DNA of 8,517 bases from CAVPGH01 sp046726955. Its GTDB lineage: Bacteria > Acidobacteriota > Vicinamibacteria > Fen-336. Below the pieces are notes generated by a model. The model had not been told where the DNA came from. It saw nothing but the letters and a program-made list of their open reading frames with translations, and did no database searches. The DNA is taken from positions 1-8,517 of the forward strand of contig JBKPBQ010000221.1 of NCBI GenBank assembly GCA_046726955.1, read 5' to 3'. The translations under genes and the position numbers were made by a program. Positions 1-8,517 of this stretch are shown here, in pieces. Position 1 is the first letter of the stretch, and each line of letters begins with the position of its first letter.

Positions 1-403
1 CCCCGGCCTCCCTCAGGATATCCGTCGCGGGGTTGAAGCGCTCGATGTGTCCCACTTGCAGTACACAATCGCGCTCGCGCGCGAGCGCGATCAGGTCGTC
101 CGCCTCCGAAAGAGTGACGGTAATGGGTTTCTCGACCAGCACGTCCTTTCCCGCTCTGAGAGCGCTAGCCGCGACCTCGAAGTGCGCCACCGTTGGAACG
201 GCCACGGAGACCGCGTCCGTTTCCTCGAGGAGGGCCTCGAGCGTCGGGAAAACCCGTCCCCCGAACTGGCCGACTACCTGCTCGGCGCGCGCTCGGTCAG
301 TATCGTGAACTCCGACGAAGCGCGCGCCGAGTGAGCTGTACACCCGAGCGTGCTGCTGGCCGAGAGCGCCCACGCCCACCACTCCGACCCGGAGGTCACT
401 CAC
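1..403 (-). CDS. Gfo/Idh/MocA-family NAD(P)-dependent oxidoreductase, 5' part (possible GnnA-like UDP-GlcNAc 3-dehydrogenase); runs off the left edge
   Basis: The first 134 codons are present. A Rossmann nucleotide-binding fold is visible: a beta strand followed by GVGALG at residues 10-15, then the family's EKP motif at 91-93 (Lys92) and a GHIERFNP motif at 118-125. The start is GTG at 403-401. An in-frame TGA lies five codons upstream (418-416), a GAGG ribosome binding site sits at 413-410 with a 6-base spacer, and later starts would remove the Rossmann strand. The gene overlaps the lpxI stop by 8 bases, so it is probably translationally coupled. Family members next to lpxA/lpxI include GnnA, which oxidises the 3-OH of UDP-GlcNAc so that GnnB can aminate it, giving amide-linked lipid A. 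The GHxERFNP motif also occurs in related UDP-sugar dehydrogenases such as WlbA. The family assignment is secure; GnnA is inference because the substrate-binding C-terminal half is missing. Confidence 0.85.
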   Translation of the reverse strand, partial: MSDLRVGVVGVGALGQQHARVYSSLGARFVGVHDTDRARAEQVVGQFGGRVFPTLEALLEETDAVSVAVPTVAHFEVAASALRAGKDVLVEKPITVTLSEADDLIALARERDCVLQVGHIERFNPATDILREAG

Positions 404-1229
404 CGTCGGCCTCGCTCATCCCCCAGACCGCGATGCCGGCCCCGTGCGCCGCGGCGACGAAGGCCGGCCGATCGAGGAGAAGCGTGCGGCCCGCGTCCAC
501 CGCGAGCACGGCCGCCCGCGCCTCCCGCATCGCCTCGATCGTCCCCGGGCCGACCACCGGCACGTCGAATCGGACGTCCTGCTTCGGCTTCGCGACCTTC
601 ACCACCACGCAGCCGGGGCCGGCGATCCGTCCCGCCCGCCGGATGACCTCGTCCGTGCCTTCCATCGCCTCCAGCGCGACCGCCGCCCGGTCCTTCACGA
701 CGGCCGTCTGGCCGAGGTCGTGTCCCGCCAGCGTTCGCGCCACCGTTCGACCGTAGGCGATGTCCGCGTGCTCGTCGCGCGACGGCTGCCGGTCGGTGAG
801 CGCTCCTTTTCCGGCCAGGTCGTCCTTCAGAAACGCCGTGCTCGGCAGGAGCGTTATCCCTTCCCGGGCCAGCGCGTCGGCCACGGCGCCGATGAGGCTA
901 TCCGTGTTCTTCAAGGCGAGGCGGGCCAGCACGCCGATCATCTTCAGGTCGGGAACCACGTCGGAGAAGATCTGGCGGTGCCTGACCTGCCCCGCCATGA
1001 CCGCTTCCCGCGCCCCGGCGGCGCGCAGGGCCTCGATGCAGCGCCCGAGCTGCCCGAGGCCCACCCAGTGCAGCTCGTCCACGTCCTTCTCGAGGTCCGG
1101 CGAGGCCTCCTCGCGGATGGCCACCGCCACCACCCGCCGTCCCGCGCGGCGCGCTCCCTCGGCGACGAGGAAGGGGAAACGTCCGTTGCCGGCGATGAGT
1201 CCGAGGGGCGCTGGGGCCGCGCCCGTCAT
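396..1229 (-). CDS. lpxI: LpxI, UDP-2,3-diacylglucosamine pyrophosphatase
   Basis: The protein has 277 residues, the usual LpxI (DUF1009) length. LpxI hydrolyses UDP-2,3-diacylglucosamine to lipid X and UMP, the fourth step of lipid A synthesis. It is an unrelated replacement for LpxH found in alphaproteobacteria and several other phyla. Visible family blocks are GNGRFP at 14-19 near the N terminus, MAGQVRH at 78-84, KNTDS at 107-111, GQTAVVKD at 173-180, EGTDEVIRRAG at 190-200, and KVAKPKQDVRFDVP at 211-224 followed by VGPGT. Asp222 in the last block matches, as I recall, the catalytic Asp225 of the Caulobacter enzyme. The ATG overlaps the upstream fabZ-lpxA stop (ATGA at 1229-1226), and a GAGGAG purine tract at 1237-1232 lies just ahead with a short spacer. 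The end overlaps the oxidoreductase start. Nothing is truncated. Confidence 0.96.
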   Translation of the reverse strand: MTGAAPAPLGLIAGNGRFPFLVAEGARRAGRRVVAVAIREEASPDLEKDVDELHWVGLGQLGRCIEALRAAGAREAVMAGQVRHRQIFSDVVPDLKMIGVLARLALKNTDSLIGAVADALAREGITLLPSTAFLKDDLAGKGALTDRQPSRDEHADIAYGRTVARTLAGHDLGQTAVVKDRAAVALEAMEGTDEVIRRAGRIAGPGCVVVKVAKPKQDVRFDVPVVGPGTIEAMREARAAVLAVDAGRTLLLDRPAFVAAAHGAGIAVWGMSEADGE

Positions 1230-2479
1230 GTCTCCTCGACGCCGACGTGCCGGCGCCGCCGCTTCAGGATGACCCCCCGCGGAGAGCTCCGCACGAACTC
1301 CACGATCGCCCGGACCTCGGGCGTGTCCGGCCCTTCGGCTTCGAGGCGGGCGAGGGCCTCGGTGGTGTTGAGCTGGCTGTGCAGCAGGATGCGGTAGGCC
1401 TCCTTGAGCGACGCGAGGCTCTCCCGCGCGAAGCCGCGGCGGAGCAGCCCGATCGAGTTGATGCCGTAGACGCGCGCCGAGCGGTTCCCCACCGTCTTGG
1501 AGTACGGCAGGACGTCCTTCGTGATCACGGAGTAGCCGCCCACGAAGGCGTGCGCTCCCACCCGGCAGAACTGGTGCACCCCCGTGAAGGCGCCGATCGT
1601 GGCCCAGTCCTGGATCTCGACGTGCCCGGCGAGGGTCGCCGCGTTGGCGAAGATGGTGTGGCTGCCCACGATGCAGTCGTGGGCCACGTGCACCTCGGTC
1701 ATGAAGAGGTTGTGCGACCCGATGCGCGTGACGTTGCCGCCGCCTTCGGTCCCCCGGTTGACCGTGACGAACTCGCGGAACGTGTTGGCGTCGCCGATCT
1801 CCAGCCGCGAGGGCTCGCCGCGGTACTTGAGGTCCTGCGGGGCGAGGCCGATCGAGGAGAAAGGGTAGAAGCGGTTCCGGGCGCCGATCACGGTCGGCCC
1901 GTCGATGACCACGTGGGCGTCGAGGACGCTGCCCCGGCCGATCGTCACCTCGGGGCCGACGATGCAGTACGGCCCCACGCGCACGCCCGGCTCGAGCACG
2001 GCCCGCGGGTCCACGCGCGCGGTCTTGTCCACTTGCGGCCCGGGAAGGCGGATGACCTGCAGGAGCAGGCGCGCCTCCGCGACCTTCTGCTCGCCGACGC
2101 GGACCTCGCCGCGGAAGCGGACGAGCCCGCGGCGGCGCTGGAGCAACCGCACCTCGAGACGCAGCTGGTCGCCGGGCTGCACGGGCCGCCGGAACTTGGC
2201 GGCGTCGATCCCCACCACCTGGATCTCGATCTCGCGAGGATCGCCGGCCTCCTTCAGGAGCCAGACCCCCGCCGACTGGGCGAGGCTCTCCATGAGGAGG
2301 ACGCCGGGCATGACCGGCTCTCCCGGGAAGTGCCCGCCGAAGAAGTCCTCGGTGCCGGTGACGTTCTTGCTCGCCACGAGCCCGCTGGCCGGGTCGTGCT
2401 CGAGGACGCGGTCCACGAGCACGAACGGGTACTGGCTCGGGATCTGCCGGACGAGCCCGGCGATGTCGATAGCGCTCAT
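1226..2479 (-). CDS. Bifunctional fusion: FabZ 3-hydroxyacyl-ACP dehydratase (N-terminal) and LpxA UDP-GlcNAc acyltransferase (C-terminal)
   Basis: One 417-codon frame encodes two normally separate enzymes. Residues 1-145 are FabZ, a hot-dog-fold dehydratase of fatty-acid elongation: YPFVLVDRV at 17-25, then HFPGEPVMPG at 50-59 with catalytic His50, and Glu64 in MESLAQ. Residues 150-417 are LpxA, which transfers 3-hydroxyacyl from ACP to UDP-GlcNAc in the first step of lipid A synthesis. It shows left-handed beta-helix hexapeptide repeats, QDLKYRGEP at 215-223, HVAHDC at 264-269 with catalytic His267 (E. coli His125), HQFC at 302-305 and the C-terminal helical part LLRRGFARES at 345-354. Gly315 matches E. 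coli Gly173, which permits long acyl chains. The linker is under ten residues and holds no stop. Codon 150 is GTG, just where a separate LpxA could begin, but no ribosome binding site precedes it. The first ATG has no clear Shine-Dalgarno and no alternative start upstream. lpxI follows with an ATGA overlap. Confidence 0.95.
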   Translation of the reverse strand: MSAIDIAGLVRQIPSQYPFVLVDRVLEHDPASGLVASKNVTGTEDFFGGHFPGEPVMPGVLLMESLAQSAGVWLLKEAGDPREIEIQVVGIDAAKFRRPVQPGDQLRLEVRLLQRRRGLVRFRGEVRVGEQKVAEARLLLQVIRLPGPQVDKTARVDPRAVLEPGVRVGPYCIVGPEVTIGRGSVLDAHVVIDGPTVIGARNRFYPFSSIGLAPQDLKYRGEPSRLEIGDANTFREFVTVNRGTEGGGNVTRIGSHNLFMTEVHVAHDCIVGSHTIFANAATLAGHVEIQDWATIGAFTGVHQFCRVGAHAFVGGYSVITKDVLPYSKTVGNRSARVYGINSIGLLRRGFARESLASLKEAYRILLHSQLNTTEALARLEAEGPDTPEVRAIVEFVRSSPRGVILKRRRRHVGVEET

Positions 2480-2539
2480 CGTTGAATGGCGCGCCCGCCG
2501 TCGGTCGTCGAGGCCATCGAAGCCCCCGTTGGAAAGGCG

Positions 2540-2578
2540 CGGCGCGGGGGCGCGGATGTCCCGCGCACGCCCGCGCCG
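2540..2578 (-). other. Strong GC hairpin in the skp to fabZ-lpxA gap
   Basis: In the 116-base non-coding gap, 2540-2548 pairs with 2570-2578 (9 bp). After a small internal loop, 2550-2555 (bases 2550 and 2551-2555) pairs with 2561-2566, closed by a 5-base loop at 2556-2560. On the transcribed strand the arm is followed only by a short TTT and not a real U-tract, so this is a poor intrinsic terminator. It could act as a partial terminator, an attenuator or an RNA-stability element separating skp from the lipid A genes. The pairing is seen in the sequence; the function is inference, and such stems are easier to form by chance in GC-rich DNA. Confidence 0.4.
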
Positions 2579-2595
2579 ATCACAGACGACGTCGG

Positions 2596-3252
2596 CTACG
2601 GCTTGGGCGGAGCCGGGGTCGGCTTCGCCGGAGCCGGCGCCGCAGGCTTGGGCGTCGAGGGCGTGGTCGTCTTGGCCGCCTTCTCGGCGTCGTCCGCCTT
2701 GATGATGACGTCCCGCGAGATGTCGAAGTCGCGGTTCACGGTGAGGGCCACCTGCGAGTCGAGGATGATGTCGATCCCCTTCTCCTTCGCCACCGCCTCG
2801 ATGTGCGGCTTGATCTTCGCCTGGAACTCGTTGTTGAGCCCCTGCGCCTGCTGCTGCGCGCGCTCGCGCAGCCGCTGGATGTCCTGCTGGCCGTCCTCGA
2901 GGAAGGCTTGCCGGTCGCGGCCCTTCTTCACGATCTCCTGCCGCTTCTTCTCGGCGGCCTCCGCGCTCAGCACGGAGCCCTGCTTCTCGAGCTCGTCCTG
3001 CAGGGTCTTGATCGCGGCGTCCATCTTCTGCAGCTCCGACTGCTTCTTCGTGCCCTCGGAGTTGATCTCGTTCTGCAGGGCCTCCAGCTGGGCAGCGTAG
3101 CTCTTGCCCATGAGGCTCTCGCTGGAGACGCGGGCCATGTCGATGATCGCGATGCGGGGCGATTTCGCCCCGGCCGAGCTGGCGGCGTCCTGGGCGAGGG
3201 CGATGGGCGCCGCTACCCCGAGGACGAGGCCGGCGAGGAACGTCTTCTTCAT
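2596..3252 (-). CDS. skp: Skp/OmpH-family periplasmic chaperone with a Pro/Ala/Lys-rich C-terminal tail
   Basis: The protein has 218 residues. Skp binds unfolded outer-membrane proteins in the periplasm as a trimer and delivers them to the Bam complex. A Sec signal peptide covers about residues 1-20 (MKK start, hydrophobic core, cleavage after ALA). Next come the OmpH strand RIAIIDMARV at 33-42, a long charged coiled-coil hairpin at about 50-155 rich in Gln, Lys and Glu (the tentacles), and the closing strands IDIILDSQVAL at 160-170 and DISRDVIIK at 177-185. Residues 188-218 form a low-complexity tail of Pro, Ala, Lys and Thr, longer than in typical Skp. The start is well supported: AAGGAG at 3263-3258 with a 5-base spacer, overlapping the bamA TAA. 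Position directly after bamA is the classic arrangement and supports the call. TAG stop. Confidence 0.93.
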   Translation of the reverse strand: MKKTFLAGLVLGVAAPIALAQDAASSAGAKSPRIAIIDMARVSSESLMGKSYAAQLEALQNEINSEGTKKQSELQKMDAAIKTLQDELEKQGSVLSAEAAEKKRQEIVKKGRDRQAFLEDGQQDIQRLRERAQQQAQGLNNEFQAKIKPHIEAVAKEKGIDIILDSQVALTVNRDFDISRDVIIKADDAEKAAKTTTPSTPKPAAPAPAKPTPAPPKP

Positions 3253-3257
3253 GTCTT

Positions 3258-3263
3258 CTCCTT
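3258..3263 (-). promoter_or_regulatory. Ribosome binding site of skp, overlapping the bamA stop codon
   Basis: On the minus strand AAGGAG lies 5 bases before the skp ATG. Its first two bases are the last two of the bamA TAA stop (3264-3262), so ribosomes ending bamA sit on the skp initiation signal. This fixes the skp start and suggests coupled synthesis of BamA and its chaperone. Confidence 0.8.
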
Positions 3264-5669
3264 AGAAGGTGGTGCCCACGGCGAACTTGAACGTGGTCTT
3301 CGGCGTGAACACCAGGGGGTCGGGGTTATAGGCATAGATCAGGCGGAACGGGACGTTGAGGACGGGCATGACGAAGCGGATCTCGGCGCCGGTGGAGATC
3401 TTGAGCGTGCTCAGGTCGATGTTGTGCGTCTCCAGGAAGACCTGGCCGGCGTCGACGAACAGAAGGAAACGGATGGGGCCGATGAGGTCGAAGTAGTACT
3501 CGGCGTTGCCGAGCACGTACTTGTTCCCACCGAGGGGCCGGCCCGTCTGGTCCACGGGGGAGATCGTGCGGATGTTGTATCCGCGCACCTGCGTCTCGCC
3601 GCCCAGCAGGTAGCGCTGGTAGTACGGCAGGACGAGCGTGTCCGAGTACGGCCGGATGTAGGCGACCTCGAGGCGCGTGCCGAGCGCCATCTTCTTCCCC
3701 ACCGGCAGGTAGAAGATGCTCTCGATGCTCGGACGGAAGTAGTCGACGGTGCCCCCGAGCGGACCGCCGGCGACCTGGAACGTGAGCGAGTGCTTCATCC
3801 CGCGCCGCGGGGTGAAGGGGCTGTCGACGGTGTTGTAGATGTAGTTCGGGCTGAAGCGGCTCTCCTTCCGGTCGTTGAAGTCGCTGAAGAGGAGCGGATT
3901 GAAGACGGGCTGGCCGTTGGGAGTGGTGGACTGGCCGGCGCCGCCGGGGACCGACAGGCCTTCGATCCCGATGACCTCGTACGAGTAGTTGGTGAACAGG
4001 CGCGAGAAGCGGCCGAGCGGGAAGCCGAAGATGAGGCTGACGCCCTTGCCCTTCTGCGTGTAGCCGACCACGTTGTCGAACGTCTCGTACGTGATCTTCC
4101 TCTTGAAGATGTCGAACCCGGCGGTGATCGGCCGGTCGAAGAGGTAGGGCTCCGTGATCGCGAGCTGGTAGTTCTGCGTACGCTTCCCCGTCTGCGCGGA
4201 CAGCTGGAAGGTCTCGCCCGCCCCCAGGAAGTTCGTGGTGGAGAACGACGCGTTGATGAACGTCCCCTCGAGACCCGAGACGCCGCCGCCGAACGTGAAC
4301 TGGTTGCGGTTCTGCTCCTCGACCTTGAACGTGATGTCGAGCTTGTCCTCGCCCTTCTCGCTCGGCTGGAGGTCGGGCGCCCCTTCCATGGGCTTGAAGT
4401 AGCCGAGCTGGTTGATGCGCCGGATCGTGGCCTTCAGGGCTTCCGTGTTGAACACGTCGCCCTCGTTCATGTAGATCTCGCGCCGGACGACCTTGTCGCG
4501 CGTTGTGTCGTTGCCCGTGACGTGGATCTGGCCGACGTAGTAGCGCTTGTCCTCGTCCATGGACAGCGTGACGTCCACGACCTTCCGGGCTGGATCCGGG
4601 TTCCGCTTGGGCGCGCCCGTCCACTGGAAGTAGCCGAGGCTGCCGTAGATGTCGCGGAGCTTGTCGAAGCCCTTCTTGAACTTCGACTCGTTGTAGATCT
4701 CGCCCGGCTCCGTCTTGAAGAGCGGCCGGACGAACTGCTCCTTGAGGACGGTCAGGCCCTCGAACTTGATGTCGCCGACCTTGTACTGCTCCCCCTCCGT
4801 GACCGGGATGGTGAGCGTCACGTACTTGACGGGCTTCTTCTTGGACCCCCCGTCCGTGTAGCTGAGCCGCGGCTGTCCGACTCGGGCCGTGACGTAGCCG
4901 TTGTTCAGGTAGAAGTCCTCGATCCTCTTCTGGTCGCCGGGGTCCGGGGGCTCGCCCAGCCACTTGCTCTCGGTGTAGGTCGACTTGCCGCCCAGCCAGC
5001 TGAGGTTCCAGAAGCCCGAGGCCTTGATCTTCTTCATCTTGCTCGCGAGCTTGCCGTCGGAGTAGACGGTGTTGCCGTCGAACTCGATCTTCTGGACCTT
5101 CGCCTTCGGCCCGTCGTCGATCGTGAAGGAGAGCTGCTCGGCGGCGCCGCCGATGGGCTTGGCCTCGTGCTTGACGCTGGCGAAGGGACGGCCCTTCGCG
5201 TTCAGCATCTCCCGAATGATCGCCTCCACCTTGCGGGCGCGCCCGAGGTCGTAGAAGGTGTCGATCCGGATCTGGGCGTCGCGCTTCTTGAGCTCGTCCT
5301 CGATGTTGCTCTTCGTGAGCTCCTTGCTGCCGCGGAAGTCCACGATCTGGATCCGCTTCCGCTCGGACACGCCGAACGTCACGGCCTTGCCGCCGTGGGG
5401 ACCGTCCTTCACCTCGAGCGTGAGGTCGTCGAGGAAGCCCGTGTCCCAGAGCCGACGGAAGTCGGCCTTGAGGCGCTGCTCGTCGTAGCGGTCGCCCGCC
5501 TTGGTGGAGACGTAGTAGAGCAGCGTCTCCGTCTGCACGTACTGGTTGCCGCGGACCTCGACGCTCTCGACGACCGCCTCCGACTCGTCCGGCGCCGGCT
5601 CCTGCGCGGGGAGCGGCCCGCCGGGAAAGACGGCGAGCACGGCCGCGAGCACGGCCCGGAACCGGCGCT

Positions 5670-5673
<4 letters not shown>
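3262..5673 (-). CDS. bamA: BamA, outer-membrane protein assembly factor (Omp85 family, five POTRA domains)
   Basis: The protein has 803 residues, a standard BamA length. It is the central outer-membrane subunit of the Bam complex and inserts beta-barrel proteins, including LPS-export porins. In order: signal peptide at about 1-23 (MKRR, hydrophobic stretch, cleavage near LPA); POTRA1 at about 34-105 (VESVEVRGN); POTRA2 at about 107-188 (IQIVDFRGS); POTRA3 at about 192-294 (VQKIEFDGN, with the usual longer insert around 218-240); POTRA4 at about 297-375 (KVGDIKFEGL); POTRA5 at about 378-453 (YVGQIHVTGN); then a 16-strand-type barrel at about 458-803. VRGY at 696-699 is the conserved loop-6 motif, and the chain ends FAVGTTF with the terminal Phe expected of a barrel beta-signal. 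The ATG lies in the clpC stop (ATGA, 5673-5670) without a clear ribosome binding site, so translation probably depends on coupling to clpC. The frame is open upstream into clpC, but the signal peptide fixes this start. Confidence 0.97.
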
Positions 5674-8084
<2,411 letters not shown>

Positions 8085-8089
8085 CAGGG

Positions 8090-8094
8090 CTCCC
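8090..8094 (-). promoter_or_regulatory. Ribosome binding site of clpC
   Basis: GGGAG on the minus strand, 5 bases before ATG 8084. It decides between this start and an in-frame ATG at 8141-8139. The upstream option would add 19 charged residues not expected in ClpC and overlaps the putative leader. Confidence 0.7.
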
Positions 8095-8097
8095 GCC

Positions 8098-8117
8098 GGG
8101 CCCCGGACACGGGACCC
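8098..8117 (-). other. Leader hairpin immediately upstream of the clpC ribosome binding site
   Basis: On the transcribed strand GGGTCCCG (8117-8110) pairs with CGGGGCCC (8105-8098): eight pairs including one G-U, closed by a 4-base loop. It ends 3 bases before the Shine-Dalgarno. Its position would allow an effect on clpC translation, but GC-rich leaders often fold, so function is only inferred. Confidence 0.35.
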
Positions 8118-8155
8118 CCGCCTAGACCGGTCATCGTCCACCTGGACATCGGAAG

Positions 8156-8161
8156 ATCATA
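8156..8161 (-). promoter_or_regulatory. Possible sigma-70-type -10 element for the clpC-bamA-lpx operon
   Basis: The hexamer TATGAT lies in the only AT-leaning patch of the 8085-8204 gap, about 70 bases before the clpC ATG, and is preceded by GGTTTTGGGC. No good -35 is seen at 16-18 bases; the TTGTAG further upstream is 26 bases away, which is too far. I see no CIRCE or CtsR-like repeat that would indicate classic heat-shock control of clpC. The element is suggestive only. Confidence 0.3.
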
Positions 8162-8204
8162 GCCCAAAACCGTGCGCGCTCGTGCCCCTACAAGTCCCGA
8201 GGGC

Positions 8205-8517
8205 TCAGGCGGCAACGAGGGCGCCCGCCTCCAGCCGCAGGCGGCGGTCGCAGGCCTCGGCGAGGCCCTCGTTGTGCGTTACGACCACGACGGTGACGGG
8301 CCTCTCCCGATTGAGACGCCGAACCAGGGCGTGGAGTCGGTCGCCGGTCTGGCGGTCGAGGTTGCCCGTCGGCTCGTCGGCAAGCAGGGCGCGGGGTGAG
8401 CGGACGAGCGCCCTCGCCACCGCCACCCGCTGCTGCTCACCGCCGGAGAGCGCTCCCGGCCGGTGGTCGAGGCGATCCCGGAGCCCAAGTTCCTCGAGGA
8501 GGGCCCGAGCCTGGGTT
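8205..8517 (-). CDS. lolD: LolD-like ABC transporter ATP-binding protein, C-terminal part; runs off the right edge
   Basis: The last 103 codons plus TGA are present. They show the ABC signature LSGGEQQRV at fragment residues 23-31, Walker B ALLADE at 43-48, the following PTGNLD at 49-54 and the switch histidine in VTHNE (His81). LADEPTGNLD with a short tail ending LRLEAGALV is typical of the LolD/MacB/FtsE group, which works with FtsX-like permeases. In LolCDE the ATPase drives release of outer-membrane lipoproteins from the inner membrane to LolA. LolD next to bamA genes is common in deltaproteobacteria-like genomes, which supports this over MacB or FtsE. Walker A and the permease would lie outside the window. 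A 120-base gap separates it from clpC, so it may be in the same or a separate transcription unit. No clear terminator follows it. Confidence 0.85.
   Translation of the reverse strand, partial: TQARALLEELGLRDRLDHRPGALSGGEQQRVAVARALVRSPRALLADEPTGNLDRQTGDRLHALVRRLNRERPVTVVVVTHNEGLAEACDRRLRLEAGALVAA

Noticed and set aside
1247..2485. Plus-strand open frame of 412 codons opposite fabZ-lpxA
   Set aside because: It is rich in Val, Asp, His, Arg and Glu in the antisense pattern, with no domain, and lies opposite an unambiguous gene.
2626..2639. Short inverted repeat with a 2-base centre in the skp tail
   Set aside because: It falls in repetitive Ala/Pro codons, and six-base arms with a two-base loop are expected there by composition.
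3326..4963. Alternative minus-strand frame of 545 codons inside bamA
   Set aside because: Arg/Gly/Ala/Pro/His-rich shadow of the bamA frame with no recognisable domain.
8085..8141. Upstream ATG giving a ClpC 19 residues longer
   Set aside because: ClpC proteins start at MFER, which here has a GGGAG at the right distance. The added residues are not family-like and would cover the leader hairpin.
8165..8204. Intrinsic terminator after lolD
   Set aside because: Only a short imperfect GCCCT/AGGGGC pairing is seen and no T-run follows, so a terminator is not supported.

Overview
The window is a GC-rich stretch from a Gram-negative (diderm, LPS-making) bacterium. All seven recognisable genes lie on the minus strand, so transcription runs from the right edge to the left. 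They build and maintain the outer membrane: a LolD-type lipoprotein-export ATPase, a ClpC-type AAA+ unfoldase, BamA, Skp/OmpH, a FabZ-LpxA fusion, LpxI and a Gfo/Idh/MocA sugar-nucleotide oxidoreductase. Very high GC, ClpC together with Bam/Lpx genes, LpxI rather than LpxH and the gene order recall deltaproteobacterial, acidobacterial or NC10/Rokubacteria-like genomes. That placement is inference from memory; no taxonomic marker is present.

Layout in transcription order: the 3' end of lolD (8517-8205); a 120-base gap with a promoter-like -10 element, a hairpin and the clpC ribosome binding site; clpC (8084-5670); bamA (5673-3262), whose ATG overlaps the clpC stop as ATGA; skp (3252-2596), whose ribosome binding site overlaps the bamA stop; a 116-base gap holding a strong GC hairpin; fabZ-lpxA (2479-1226); lpxI (1229-396), again with an ATGA overlap; and the 5' part of the oxidoreductase (403-1), which overlaps lpxI by 8 bases and runs off the left edge. 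The tight packing from clpC leftward suggests one operon.

How the genes fit together: LolD powers release of lipoproteins from the inner membrane, Skp escorts unfolded porins through the periplasm, and BamA folds them into the outer membrane. FabZ and LpxA both act on (3R)-3-hydroxyacyl-ACP, at the branch between fatty-acid elongation and lipid A. LpxI makes the lipid X intermediate. The oxidoreductase may be a GnnA-like enzyme that would redirect lipid A towards a 2,3-diamino sugar. ClpC is cytosolic and is the odd member, but its stop/start overlap with bamA implies coupled expression.

Most of the window is a conserved housekeeping cluster, and I do not see a wholly new system. The most unusual points are the single-frame FabZ-LpxA fusion, the absence of lpxD from its usual place between skp and fabZ, the coupling of clpC to bamA, and a perfect 24-base palindrome inside the oxidoreductase gene.
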